Source: Pseudomonas alcaligenes (lineage in GTDB: Bacteria; Pseudomonadota; Gammaproteobacteria; Pseudomonadales; Pseudomonadaceae). Taken from it: a stretch of 64,000 nt of DNA. How positions within the stretch are numbered: the first letter of the stretch is position 1; each line of letters starts with the position of its first letter. A program made the position numbers and the translations under genes. Below, piece by piece: positions 1 through 8,435 of the stretch. The notes beneath the pieces are model-generated. The model searched no databases and was not told the origin of the DNA. It was given only the letters and a program-made list of their open reading frames with translations. The stretch covers positions 997,001 through 1,061,000 of the forward strand of contig NZ_CP154874.1 of assembly GCF_041729615.1 (NCBI RefSeq). The letters are read 5' to 3'.

Positions 1-645
1 GTCAGACTGCTCGACGAGCCGGGCAGCAAGGTCCGGATCGGCCCCAGGGACCTGGAAGGCTACCTCGGCATGCCGCTGTTCCGCGGCGAGCAGGTCATCG
101 AAGGCACCGGGGTGATCACCGGCCTGGCCTGGACCAGCCTGGGTGGCGCCACACTGCCGATCGAGGCCACGCGCATCCACACCCTCAACCGCGGCTTCAA
201 GCTCACCGGCCAGCTCGGCGAAGTGATGAAGGAATCGGCGGAGATCGCCTACAGCTACGTGACCGCCAACCTGAAGAAGTATGGTGGCGATGCGAATTTC
301 TTCGACCAGGCCTTCATCCACCTGCACGTGCCCGAGGGCGCCACGCCCAAGGACGGCCCCAGCGCCGGCATCAGCATGGCCAGTGCCCTGCTCTCCCTGG
401 CGCGCAACCAGGCGCCGAAGAAGGGCGTGGCGATGACCGGCGAGCTGACCCTGACCGGCCAGGTGCTGGCCATCGGCGGCGTGCGCGAGAAGGTGATCGC
501 CGCGCGCCGGCAGAAGCTCCACGAGCTGATCCTGCCGGAGGCCAACCGCGGCGACTTCCTCGAACTGCCGGACTACCTGCGCGAAGGGCTGACCGTGCAC
601 TTTGCCAGGCGCTACGCCGAGGTGGCCCGGGTGCTGTTCGACTGA
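1..645 (+). CDS. lon: Lon-family ATP-dependent protease, C-terminal proteolytic domain (5' end outside window)
   Basis: The reading frame is open from base 1, so only about 214 C-terminal residues are visible. They form the Lon protease (S16) domain: the linker runs into the GTGVITGLAW segment, the catalytic Ser lies in GPSAGIS (codon at 361-363), and the partner Lys lies in GGVREKVIAA (codon at 490-492). The AAA+ and substrate-binding parts are upstream of the window. Lon enzymes degrade misfolded and regulatory proteins in the cytoplasm. The icp gene follows at once. From memory, P. aeruginosa has the same pairing at its second Lon paralogue (AsrA, aminoglycoside stress response), so this is more likely that paralogue than housekeeping Lon. 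That assignment is inference. Confidence 0.93.
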   Translation, partial: VRLLDEPGSKVRIGPRDLEGYLGMPLFRGEQVIEGTGVITGLAWTSLGGATLPIEATRIHTLNRGFKLTGQLGEVMKESAEIAYSYVTANLKKYGGDANFFDQAFIHLHVPEGATPKDGPSAGISMASALLSLARNQAPKKGVAMTGELTLTGQVLAIGGVREKVIAARRQKLHELILPEANRGDFLELPDYLREGLTVHFARRYAEVARVLFD

Positions 646-717
646 GCGGCACTGCGCTCGCCCGCGCCCGTGCACAGCGGCTATGCTGTGGCGGTTTTCG
701 CCCGACCGGAGTCCGCC

Positions 718-1119
718 ATGAAACCTGCCCTGCGCCTGCTGCTGCCCTGCACCCTGGCCCTGCTCGCCGCCTGCGGCTCGCAGCCCAAGTCCGGCGTCGC
801 CGTGGAAGAGAAGCAGCTGGGCAAGTGCCCGATGCAGCTGTACAGCGGCCAGTCGCTGACCATCAGCCTGCCGAGCAACCCCACCACCGGCTTCCGCTGG
901 GTGGTGGTCGATGCCGCGCCAGGCGTGCTGCGCAGCCTGAGCCCGGAGGTCTACATCACCCCGGAGGACGCCGGCATCGTCGGCAGCGCCGGCAAGTCGA
1001 CGTGGCGCTACCAGGCCTACCAGGCCGGCAACGGCCGCCTGCTGATGCACTACCAGCGCCCCTGGGAAGTCGAGGTGGCGCCGGCCAAGATCATCGACTG
1101 CCCGATCAGCGTGCGCTGA
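718..1119 (+). CDS. icp: Chagasin-type cysteine peptidase inhibitor, lipoprotein
   Basis: A protein of 133 aa with a lipoprotein signal (residues 1-19, lipobox LLAAC, lipidated Cys19). It is followed by a small immunoglobulin-like inhibitor domain carrying the chagasin signatures NPTTGF (54-59), a Gly-rich loop near 87-92 and RPW (114-116). The three loops of this family (MEROPS I42) insert into the active site of papain-like proteases. I chose ATG 718 because it gives a clean signal peptide; an upstream GTG at 670 would bury the signal. The gene lies 72 bp after the Lon-like gene and may be co-transcribed with it. It probably sits in the periplasm or envelope; the natural target protease is unknown. 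Confidence 0.9.
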   Translation: MKPALRLLLPCTLALLAACGSQPKSGVAVEEKQLGKCPMQLYSGQSLTISLPSNPTTGFRWVVVDAAPGVLRSLSPEVYITPEDAGIVGSAGKSTWRYQAYQAGNGRLLMHYQRPWEVEVAPAKIIDCPISVR

Positions 1120-1129
1120 GGCGGATGCA

Positions 1130-1321
1130 ATGGCGCGGGTACGCCTGCCCAGAAACCTGGGCGAGTGCGAAATCATCATCACCAAAGCAGGCAGCCCGGC
1201 GGTCTGGAATCGCAAGTCCGGCAAGAATCGATTCCTGCTGGCCTACCGCAATAACGAAGAGGCCGCGAAGGTGTTGCAGAAAATCAGAGCGAATGACGGA
1301 CAGGCAGCCATCTGGCTCTAG
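1130..1321 (+). CDS. Small hypothetical protein (63 aa), doubtful
   Basis: This short reading frame begins 10 bp after icp with a weak GAGG upstream. It encodes a basic 63-aa protein with a plausible mixed alpha/beta composition, including the stretch NRFLLAYRNNEEAAKVLQKI. Its codons are less GC-rich than the neighbours. I recognise no family. The opposite strand also holds an ORF of similar length, so chance is possible. It may be a genuine small gene of the icp transcript or the remnant of a larger gene. It is the only coding candidate in the 298-bp gap before the YhhN gene. Confidence 0.35.
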   Translation: MARVRLPRNLGECEIIITKAGSPAVWNRKSGKNRFLLAYRNNEEAAKVLQKIRANDGQAAIWL

Positions 1322-1417
1322 CCGCTGACGCAATCAGCCACCCTGGCTGTCACGCCGCGCACTGCTGCAGAGCTACTCGACGGCCATACTGGGCGCAAAC
1401 AACAAGAGAGTTCCGCC

Positions 1418-2086
1418 ATGCGCCCATTGCTCCTGCTCGTCGCCCTCGCCGGCACCACCCTGTTCCTGCTCGGCCTGCACCTCGACCTCAAGTGGCTGAC
1501 CCTGCTCAGCAAACCCGTGCCGGTGCTGTGCCTGCTGCTCTGGCTGCGCGCCGCACCGGCCGGCGCCTACCGACGCTGGATCGCCATCGGCCTGGGCCTG
1601 TCGCTGCTCGGCGACCTGCTGCTGGAATGGCCGGCCGACCTCTTCGTGTTCGGCCTGGGCGCCTTCCTGCTCGCGCACCTGGCCTACCTGGCGGCCTACC
1701 TAGGCGATACCCGCCGCCTGGCGCCCTTCGACCTGCTGATCGCGGCGACGGCGGCCGGCGGCATGTTTTTCGTGCTCAGCCGCGCCGGGCTCGGCACCCT
1801 GCTGGCGCCCGTGGCGCTGTACAGCCTGGCCATCGGCGCCATGCTCTGGCGCGCCCTGGCCAGGGTCGGCGTGGTAGCGCCGCGCTCGGCCTGGCTGGCG
1901 GCCGGCGGCGCGGCGCTGTTCGTACTGTCGGACAGCCTGATCGGCATCAACCGCTTCGTCGCACCCTTCGATGGCGCGCGCTACGCCATCATCCTCAGCT
2001 ACTGGCTGGGCCAACTGGGCATCGCCGCCTCGGCGGTGGTACTGGCCTCGCGACAGATCCGCGGCACTGTCTGCTCAGCGGGCTAG
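1418..2086 (+). CDS. YhhN / TMEM86 family membrane protein (lysoplasmalogenase-like)
   Basis: A very hydrophobic protein of 222 aa with about seven to eight membrane segments. It carries the YhhN family pattern: SKPVPVLCLLLWL near 30-42, a GDLLLEW motif near 66, a GAFLLAHLAYL segment near 79 and an SDSLIGINRF motif near 174. Eukaryotic TMEM86 members hydrolyse the vinyl-ether bond of lysoplasmalogens. The conserved Asp residues of GD and SDS are the expected active-site residues. Pseudomonas has no known plasmalogens, so the bacterial substrate is unclear. It stands alone between icp and a lipoprotein gene. Confidence 0.85.
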   Translation: MRPLLLLVALAGTTLFLLGLHLDLKWLTLLSKPVPVLCLLLWLRAAPAGAYRRWIAIGLGLSLLGDLLLEWPADLFVFGLGAFLLAHLAYLAAYLGDTRRLAPFDLLIAATAAGGMFFVLSRAGLGTLLAPVALYSLAIGAMLWRALARVGVVAPRSAWLAAGGAALFVLSDSLIGINRFVAPFDGARYAIILSYWLGQLGIAASAVVLASRQIRGTVCSAG

Positions 2087-2172
2087 AAACACCGCTCGTC
2101 CCTGCGGCGAGACGACGGCGGCCCGACAAATCGTCTATAGAGAGTAAGGGGGGCTCATCGACGGAGGTTGTC

Positions 2173-2742
2173 ATGCCTGGCTCTCGTTGCATGTCGCTGT
2201 TGCTTCCCCTGCTGCTTCTGACCGGCTGCACCAGCCTGCTGCCCAGCCAACGGGCAGAGGTAGTTTCGCCCTTCGGTGACTACACCGATACCGAGATCCG
2301 CTACGCCCAGGCCGAGCCGGGCAGGACCACCCGCTCCGAACTCTTCTCCCTGGGCTTCGACCCGCTAGCCCAGGGCAACGGCAAGATGCTCTCGTTCATC
2401 GACCTGCGCCTGCTGTTCGTCCAGCCCAATGTGCCCATCGAATACCTGCCGGACGGCATGCTGCGCTGCCTGGAGGCCAAGGACCGCTGCATCGGCTACG
2501 CCTTCGAGTTCAACAAGACCGATACCCAGCGCGTGGGGAACTTCTGGGCCGACGTGCTCAACTTCCGCAAGACCCGCGAACTCAAGGGCTGGACCTTCCG
2601 CGCCGTGTTCGTGCTGGTCGACGACGTGCTGGTGCACAAGGTCAGCAACGGCGAGCCGAACATCCGCCGCTACGAGGTCAAGCGCAACCCGCTGGGCCCG
2701 CTGCAGGGCGGCGGCGAGTTCATCCTCGACCAGTTGCCCTGA
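2173..2742 (+). CDS. Conserved hypothetical lipoprotein
   Basis: A 189-aa protein with a signal peptide and lipobox (LLTGC, Cys about residue 17). The mature part is soluble and resembles periplasmic lipoproteins of unknown role. Start ATG 2173 was chosen over the longer frame because GGAGG lies 5-9 bases upstream and the lipoprotein signal begins there. Two Cys residues in the region CLEAKDRC (about 97-104) could form a disulfide. I do not recognise the family and assign no function. The next gene, cmoA, has its own promoter, so this is probably monocistronic. Confidence 0.75.
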   Translation: MPGSRCMSLLLPLLLLTGCTSLLPSQRAEVVSPFGDYTDTEIRYAQAEPGRTTRSELFSLGFDPLAQGNGKMLSFIDLRLLFVQPNVPIEYLPDGMLRCLEAKDRCIGYAFEFNKTDTQRVGNFWADVLNFRKTRELKGWTFRAVFVLVDDVLVHKVSNGEPNIRRYEVKRNPLGPLQGGGEFILDQLP

Positions 2743-2748
2743 CGGCGG

Positions 2749-2777
2749 TTGGGTTGGCGCCCGCTCTTGGCTAGAAT
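2749..2777 (+). promoter_or_regulatory. Sigma-70-type promoter of cmoAB
   Basis: A -35 box TTGGGT (2749-2754) and -10 box TAGAAT (2772-2777) are separated by exactly 17 bp, about 30 bp before the cmoA start. The location in the short gap before a conserved operon supports it. Confidence 0.6.
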
Positions 2778-2807
2778 GCCGGCCTTTTCCGCCGTGAACC
2801 GACCGCC

Positions 2808-3551
2808 GTGAAACAGCAGCCCGACCGACTCTTCGCCCAGCCCCTGGACCAGGTGCCGGACTTCGTGTTCAACGAGGACGTGGCCAAGGTCTTCCCGGAC
2901 ATGATCAAGCGCTCGGTGCCGGGCTACCCGACCATAGTCGAGAACCTCGGCGTGCTCGCCGCGCAGTTCGCCCAACCGCGCAGCGCCCTGTACGACCTCG
3001 GCTGCTCGCTCGGCGCGGTGACCCAGGCCCTGCGTCGCCACGTGAAGGCCGATGACTGCAAGGTGATCGCGGTGGACAACTCGCATGCCATGGTCGAGCG
3101 CTGCCGCGAGTACCTGCACGCCCAGGACGCCATGTTCCAGGAGTTGCTGCCGGTCGAAGTGATCGAGGCCGACATCCTCGCCCTCGACTTCCAGCCAGCC
3201 TCGCTGGTGGCGCTGAACTTCACCCTGCAGTTCGTCGCCCCCGAGCAGCGTCTGGAGCTGCTGACGCGCATCCGCCAGGCGCTGCTGCCCGGCGGCGCGC
3301 TGATTCTCTCGGAGAAACTGCGCTTTGCCGACGAAGCCGAGCACGAGCTGCTCGGCGAGCTGCACCTGGCCTTCAAGCGCGCCAACGGCTACAGCGAGCT
3401 GGAGATCGCGCAGAAGCGCAGCGCCATCGAGAACGTGATGAAGCCGGACAGCCTGGAGCAGCACCGCGAGCGTCTGCTGGCCGCCGGTTTCTCCAGGGTC
3501 GTGCCCTGGTTCCAGTGCCTCAACTTCGCCTCGCTGATCGCCCTGCCATGA
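2808..3551 (+). CDS. cmoA: Carboxy-S-adenosyl-L-methionine synthase CmoA
   Basis: A Rossmann-fold enzyme of 247 aa that converts SAM and prephenate into carboxy-SAM (Cx-SAM), the donor used by CmoB to make cmo5U34 in tRNA. Family hallmarks visible are the N-terminal [20 protein letters not shown] block, the SAM loop [11 protein letters not shown] (near 65), the acidic [10 protein letters not shown] strand and the NFTLQFV segment. The start codon is GTG (2808); no strong Shine-Dalgarno is visible, but the N terminus aligns with known CmoA. It overlaps cmoB by 4 bp (ATGA), indicating translational coupling. Confidence 0.95.
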   Translation: MKQQPDRLFAQPLDQVPDFVFNEDVAKVFPDMIKRSVPGYPTIVENLGVLAAQFAQPRSALYDLGCSLGAVTQALRRHVKADDCKVIAVDNSHAMVERCREYLHAQDAMFQELLPVEVIEADILALDFQPASLVALNFTLQFVAPEQRLELLTRIRQALLPGGALILSEKLRFADEAEHELLGELHLAFKRANGYSELEIAQKRSAIENVMKPDSLEQHRERLLAAGFSRVVPWFQCLNFASLIALP

Positions 3552-4519
3552 TCTTTTCCCGCCTCGACCTCGACGCCCTGCAACAGCAGCTGGCTGGCAC
3601 CCCGCTGCAAGACTGGGCCGCCGGCCTGCCCGGCCAGCTCGACGCCAAGCTGGCCGTCGGCCATGGCGATCTCGAACGCTGGTACGCCGCCGTGGAGGCG
3701 CTGCCGGCGCTGGTCGCCGAGCGCAGCGAGCTGCGCGAGACGCTGCGCCTGGACGGCACCTGCGACGAGGCCACCCGCGCCGCGCTGCAGACGGCCCTGC
3801 AGGGCCTGATTCCCTGGCGCAAGGGTCCCTTCGAGCTGTTCGGCGTGCATGTCGATACCGAGTGGCGCTCGGACTGGAAGTGGTCGCGGGTGGCGCCGCA
3901 CCTGGACCTGGCCAGCAAGCGCATCCTCGATGTCGGCTGCGGCAACGGCTACTACATGTGGCGCATGCTCGGCGCCGGCGCCGACGCAGTGGTCGGCGTC
4001 GACCCCAACTGGCTGTTCCTCAACCAGTTCCTCGCCGTCAAGAACTACCTGCCCGACTCGCCGGCCTGGCACCTGCCGCTGGCGCTGGAGGAGTTGCCGG
4101 CCAGGCTGGAAGGCTTCGACACCGTGTTCTCCATGGGCGTGCTGTATCACCGCCGCTCGCCCATCGACCACCTGCTCGACCTCAAGGACAAGCTGCTGCG
4201 TGGCGGCGAACTGGTGCTGGAGACCCTGGTGGTCGAGGGCGATGCCCAGCAGGTGCTGGTGCCCGAGGACCGCTACGCGATGATGCGCAACGTCTGGTTC
4301 CTGCCCTCGGTGCCGGCGCTGGAGCTGTGGCTGCGCCGCGCCGGTTTCGTCGACGTGCGCTGCGTGGACGTGTCCACCACCAGCGTCGAGGAGCAGCGCG
4401 CCACCGACTGGATGCGCTTCCAGTCGCTGCCGGAATTCCTCGATCCGGCCGACCACAGCCGCACCGTCGAGGGCCTACCGGCGCCGACCCGCGCCGTGCT
4501 GCTGGCGCGCAAGCCCTGA
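3548..4519 (+). CDS. cmoB: tRNA U34 carboxymethyltransferase CmoB
   Basis: A 323-aa enzyme that transfers the carboxymethyl group of Cx-SAM to 5-hydroxyuridine at position 34 of several tRNAs, widening wobble decoding. The helical N-terminal third precedes a class I methyltransferase domain with [19 protein letters not shown] (about 127-145), [12 protein letters not shown] and [16 protein letters not shown], all CmoB-specific. I chose ATG 3548, which overlaps the cmoA stop codon, over an upstream in-frame start inside cmoA. About 125 bp of non-coding DNA follows with only a weak GC hairpin next to an A/T run at 4520-4540. Confidence 0.96.
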   Translation: MIFSRLDLDALQQQLAGTPLQDWAAGLPGQLDAKLAVGHGDLERWYAAVEALPALVAERSELRETLRLDGTCDEATRAALQTALQGLIPWRKGPFELFGVHVDTEWRSDWKWSRVAPHLDLASKRILDVGCGNGYYMWRMLGAGADAVVGVDPNWLFLNQFLAVKNYLPDSPAWHLPLALEELPARLEGFDTVFSMGVLYHRRSPIDHLLDLKDKLLRGGELVLETLVVEGDAQQVLVPEDRYAMMRNVWFLPSVPALELWLRRAGFVDVRCVDVSTTSVEEQRATDWMRFQSLPEFLDPADHSRTVEGLPAPTRAVLLARKP

Positions 4520-4646
4520 TAAAAAAGCCGGAAACGTCGGCGAGGCAGGCCAGCCTGGGCGGGAGCACCCGCAGAAACGCAGTTTACAAGCAGTAAATGA
4601 GCATCCGAGGGCGCTACCAACAACGGCTGGACCACGTAGACAGTTT

Positions 4647-5084
4647 TCAGTCGGCGTAGCCCAGGGCGTCCACCAGGCTGATCTTGCTGCGCACGAACAC
4701 GCCGTTGCCGCGCCCGACTTCCTTGCCGTCATCACCATAGAGCACGGCCTCGGCGATGAACTGCGAGCGGTTGCGGTTGACCACCTTGCCCACCGCCTTG
4801 AGCTTGCCGGCGGACACCGGGCGGGTCAGGTAGGTGGTGAAAGCCGTGGTCAGCACGAACACCTCGGGTTCCAGGGAGTTGGCGGCGAAGAAGGCGGCAT
4901 CGTCGAGCAGCTTGAAGTAGACCGAGCCGTGTACCGCGCCGGCGGCATGGAAGAACTTCTCATCGACCCGGATCTCGATCTCCGCCGCGCCCTCGCTGAC
5001 ACGCAGCAGCGGCTGGTAGAAGGCGTTGACCGGCGCGGCGCCATACATGTTCTGCAGGCGCTGATAGTGTTCCTCGGGGCTCAT
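4647..5084 (-). CDS. PaaI-type hotdog-fold thioesterase
   Basis: A 145-aa single hotdog domain. The segment FFHAAGAVHGSVYFKLLDDAAFFAANS holds the family's HG(S)V/Y...D signature, in which the Asp/Glu on the central helix activates water to cleave an acyl-CoA or acyl-carrier thioester. TTAFTTYLTRPVSAGKL matches the conserved beta strands. Start ATG 5084 has GGAG eight bases upstream; an upstream ATG at 5102 lacks a ribosome site. The substrate cannot be told from sequence. It is transcribed away from the CvfB-like gene; the two are separated by about 130 bp. Confidence 0.85.
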   Translation of the reverse strand: MSPEEHYQRLQNMYGAAPVNAFYQPLLRVSEGAAEIEIRVDEKFFHAAGAVHGSVYFKLLDDAAFFAANSLEPEVFVLTTAFTTYLTRPVSAGKLKAVGKVVNRNRSQFIAEAVLYGDDGKEVGRGNGVFVRSKISLVDALGYAD

Positions 5085-5215
5085 GGCGACTCCGCTGTTC
5101 ATGGTTATGGCGCCACTCTATCGCACCGCCAGGGCAACGAAACCACTACGGCCGCAGAGCCCGCGAGCATGGCGAGAACGGCCGCTAGGCGGTCTGTCGC
5201 CCTCGCCGTTCGGTC

Positions 5216-6052
5216 TCAGACCAGCTCGATACGGTCGTCGAGGATGCGGATCAGGCCCTGCTTGAACAGCCCGCCGATGGCCTTCTTGAAGTTGCCCTTG
5301 CTCACGCCGAAGGCCTTGCTGATCGCTTCCGGAGAGCTCTTGTCGGACAGCGCCAGGCTGCCGCCGGCGTCGCGCAGGGCGGTGAGGATCTGCTCGGACA
5401 GCTCGTCGCGGGCCTGCTGGCCGACCGGCTGCAGGCTCAGGCTGATCTTGCCGTCGGCACGCAGCTCCTTGATGAAGCCCTTCTCCTGGGAACCGCCACG
5501 GAGGAACTTGAACACCTCGTTCTTGTGGATCAGGCCCCAGTGCTGGCCGTCGATGATGGCCTTGAAGCCCAGGTCGGTCTGCTCCACCACCAGCAGGTCG
5601 ACTGCCTGGCCGACCTGGTAGTTGGCCGGGGTCTTGTCCAGGTAGCGATCCAGGCGTGCGGTGGCGGTGATGCGGCGGGTGCGCGGGTCGAGGTAGGCGT
5701 GCACCACGCAGTAGTCGCCGACCTGCAGTGGGCGCTTCTCCTCGGAGTGCGGCATCAGCAGGTCCTTGGGCAGGCCCCAGTCGAAGAACAGGCCGACCCG
5801 GTTGATGTCCACCACCTTGAGGCTGGCGAAGCCGCCGACCTGCACCTTGGGCTTCTCGGTGGTGGCGATCAGGCGGTCCTCGCTGTCCAGGTAGATGAAC
5901 ACGTTGAGCCAGTCGCCCACCTCGCAGGGCTCGCCCTTGGGGATGTAGCGCTTGGGCAGGAGGATCTCGCCGTCGGCGCCGCCATCGAGGAAGAGGCCGA
6001 AGTCGGCCAGCTTGACCACCTGCAGAGAGTTGTAGCGCCCGATCAGAGCCAT
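5216..6052 (-). CDS. CvfB-like S1-domain RNA-binding protein
   Basis: A 278-aa protein with the CvfB/YitL layout: successive S1-like beta-barrel domains (residues about 1-60, 65-130 and 145-215) and a C-terminal winged-helix domain (about 225-278, including KAFGVSKGNFKKAIGGLFKQGLI). The opening GRYNSLQVVKLADFGLFLDGG and the RVGLFFDWGLPKDLLMP block are family hallmarks. In Gram-positives CvfB binds RNA and affects virulence regulation; the Pseudomonas role is not established. Start ATG 6052 is preceded by a GGGTGA ribosome site. It is divergent from the LTA-synthase-like gene, and the two share a 169-bp promoter region. Confidence 0.88.
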   Translation of the reverse strand: MALIGRYNSLQVVKLADFGLFLDGGADGEILLPKRYIPKGEPCEVGDWLNVFIYLDSEDRLIATTEKPKVQVGGFASLKVVDINRVGLFFDWGLPKDLLMPHSEEKRPLQVGDYCVVHAYLDPRTRRITATARLDRYLDKTPANYQVGQAVDLLVVEQTDLGFKAIIDGQHWGLIHKNEVFKFLRGGSQEKGFIKELRADGKISLSLQPVGQQARDELSEQILTALRDAGGSLALSDKSSPEAISKAFGVSKGNFKKAIGGLFKQGLIRILDDRIELV

Positions 6053-6221
6053 GTTCGTCACCCAATTCGAAGAGGCCGGCATTCTAGCATCGCGGTGGCC
6101 GGCGATAGGCGCCACTGGCGCCTAGCACGGTCATGTTTCAGAATCATGGCAGGCCGCAACTTCGGCCCTGCCCCCTTGTCTCATGGACACGGCCTCTCGC
6201 CGTTCCATTCCAGGAGTTTCC

Positions 6222-8423
6222 GTGCGTTCTTCCAGCCGCTGGCTGCCCTTTCCCGCCGCGTCGCTTCTCGCCCTCGGCCTGCTGTTCCTCCTGCTTCCCA
6301 TCGCCAGCCGTTACTGGCTGGGCTGGTCGAGCTGGCCGGGCTATGTCTCCGACCTCGGCATCGGCGGCCTGCTCCTGCTGCTCTGCTATCGCCGCCCGCT
6401 GCTAGCGGCACCGCTGGCCGTGGCCTGGGCGCTGATGCTGCTGGGCAATGCCGAGCTGATCAACGCGGTCGGGCGCATGCCCGAGCCCAACGACCTCAAG
6501 TACCTGAGTGATCCGCAGTTCGTCAGCCAGTCCACCCAGGGCGGCGGCATCCGCTATCCGCTGCTGGCAACGGCCCTGGCGCTCGCCGTGCTGCTCTGCC
6601 TGCTGCTGGGCCGCCGTAGCGGCCCGCGCATTTCCAGCTACGCCTATGCGCTACCCGCCGCCCTGTTGCTCGGCCATGCCACCCAGCAGTACCTGCAGCC
6701 GAGCGAGGACGACCAGTGGCAGCTGTTCAACCTGCCGCACAAGGTCATGGCCGAGGGTATCAGCCGTGCCCGCGTGGCCCTGGAGGACCACTGGTACGCC
6801 GATGAGTCGGGTCTGCCGCCGGACATCGACGGCCTGAGCAAGCTGGACCTGTCCGGCACGCCGCTGCTGCCGAACGGCGGCAAGGCGCGCAACCTACTGA
6901 TCATCACCCTGGAAGGCATCCCCGGCGCCTACATCGCCAGGAATCGCCAGCTGCTCGGCAGCAGCTACCAGGAAGACCTGATGCCGCGCCTGAGCCAGTG
7001 GGCCGAACGCGGCATGACCACGCCGGACTACGTGCTGCACAGCCACCAGACCATCCGCGGCCTGTACGCCATGCTCTGCGGCGACTACAGCAAGCTGGAC
7101 TCGGGCACGCCCAAGGGCGTGGAGCTGCTCAACAGCCAGACCCGCAACCTGCAGTGCCTGCCGCACCAGCTGCGCGCCATGGGCTTTCGCACCCATTTCC
7201 TGCAGGGCGCCGGGCTGCGTTTCATGGCCAAGGACCAGATCATGCCGCACATGGGCTTCGAGCAGACCCACGGCCGCGACTGGTTCAAGAACAAGCCCTA
7301 CCTGGAATTCCCCTGGGGCATGGACGACAAGGCCTACTTCGAGGGCGCGCTGAAGTACGTCAAGCAGCTGCGGCAGAACCGCCAGCCGTGGATGCTCACC
7401 CTGCTCACGGTCGGCACCCACCAGCCCTATTCGGCGCCCAAGGCCTATCTGGAGCGTTACCCCACCGCCAAGCAGGCCGCCATTGGCTACCTGGACGACG
7501 CGGTAGCCGACTTCCTCGACGGTCTGCAGAAACAGGGCGTGCTCGAAGACACCCTGGTGGTGATCACCTCCGACGAGTCCCACGGCCTGGAGAATGTGCG
7601 CCTGGCCTCGGCCTGGGGCTTCAACCTGATGCTGGCGCCGGAGGCGGACAAGCTGCCCAAAGTCAAGCCCGGGGTGTACGGCCACGTCGACCTGACCGCC
7701 TCGCTGCTCGACTACTTCGCCCTGCCGGTACCGGACAACATCGCCGGGCGTTCGCTGCTACGCGACTACGCCACGCCGCGCGAGATCATCTCCTACACCA
7801 ACGGCCTGCTGCGCCAGCACGACGGCAAGGTGTTCACCGAGTGCAACTTCCAGCAGGTCTGCCGGCGCTACGCGAACAGCGGCTTCATCGCCGACCGGGC
7901 CGAGTACCTGGGGCGCATCAGCGGCCGCCAGGCACGCCTGGTCAGCCAGCGCGCCGCCCTGCTCGACCAGTCGATCACTGGCGGACAGGTCGGCCAGCGC
8001 TACCAGTTCGCCAACCGCGAGCGCATCGAGCTCAAGCCCGAGTCGCGCGACGACTGGGCGGACAACCTGATCGGCGCCCAGTACCTGGAGATGCCCAAGG
8101 GCACCCGCACCCGCGTGACCCTGAAGATCGAGGCCGTTCGCCTGGACCGCCAGGGTGCCAGCCTGCGCCTGCTGACCAAGGAGTTCGACCGCAACAACGC
8201 CCTGCCCATCCCCGAGCTGCCACCGCTCAAGCGTGGCGAGAGCGTCCAGCTGAGCTTCGACTTCGACAACCCGGAAACGCGCAAGGCATTCTCCTTCCAC
8301 CTGCTCGGCGAAGGCCGTGGCGCCATCCGCATCAGCGACTTCAGCGTGGTCACCGAGCCGCTGCCACCGGAGCTGGTGGCGGCACAGGAGCCGGAGTCAG
8401 CCATGGAGGCGGCGGCACACTGA
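6222..8423 (+). CDS. LTA-synthase-like membrane sulfatase/phosphoglycerol-transferase family protein
   Basis: A 733-aa inner-membrane protein with about five N-terminal transmembrane helices (to about residue 165), then a periplasmic alkaline-phosphatase-superfamily domain. The metal and catalytic sites expected for LtaS-like enzymes are visible: Glu in LLIITLEG (about 231), the nucleophile Thr277 in HSHQTIRG, and Asp/His in TSDESHG (about 450). After the catalytic domain comes an extra beta-rich region of about 190 residues (about 540-733). Start GTG 6222 follows AGGAG with five-base spacing; ATG 6183 has no ribosome site. Family members transfer phosphoglycerol or phosphoethanolamine head groups, so the target may be glucan, LPS or another envelope glycan. 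Substrate is unknown. Confidence 0.85.
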   Translation: MRSSSRWLPFPAASLLALGLLFLLLPIASRYWLGWSSWPGYVSDLGIGGLLLLLCYRRPLLAAPLAVAWALMLLGNAELINAVGRMPEPNDLKYLSDPQFVSQSTQGGGIRYPLLATALALAVLLCLLLGRRSGPRISSYAYALPAALLLGHATQQYLQPSEDDQWQLFNLPHKVMAEGISRARVALEDHWYADESGLPPDIDGLSKLDLSGTPLLPNGGKARNLLIITLEGIPGAYIARNRQLLGSSYQEDLMPRLSQWAERGMTTPDYVLHSHQTIRGLYAMLCGDYSKLDSGTPKGVELLNSQTRNLQCLPHQLRAMGFRTHFLQGAGLRFMAKDQIMPHMGFEQTHGRDWFKNKPYLEFPWGMDDKAYFEGALKYVKQLRQNRQPWMLTLLTVGTHQPYSAPKAYLERYPTAKQAAIGYLDDAVADFLDGLQKQGVLEDTLVVITSDESHGLENVRLASAWGFNLMLAPEADKLPKVKPGVYGHVDLTASLLDYFALPVPDNIAGRSLLRDYATPREIISYTNGLLRQHDGKVFTECNFQQVCRRYANSGFIADRAEYLGRISGRQARLVSQRAALLDQSITGGQVGQRYQFANRERIELKPESRDDWADNLIGAQYLEMPKGTRTRVTLKIEAVRLDRQGASLRLLTKEFDRNNALPIPELPPLKRGESVQLSFDFDNPETRKAFSFHLLGEGRGAIRISDFSVVTEPLPPELVAAQEPESAMEAAAH

Positions 8424-8435
8424 CGCCCTGCCCCG

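Noticed and set aside
4520..4646. Possible terminator or small RNA after cmoB
   Set aside because: Only a 4-5 bp weak stem (GCCG/CGGC) next to an A-run is visible, not enough to call confidently. It could be a weak terminator of the thioesterase gene on the minus strand.
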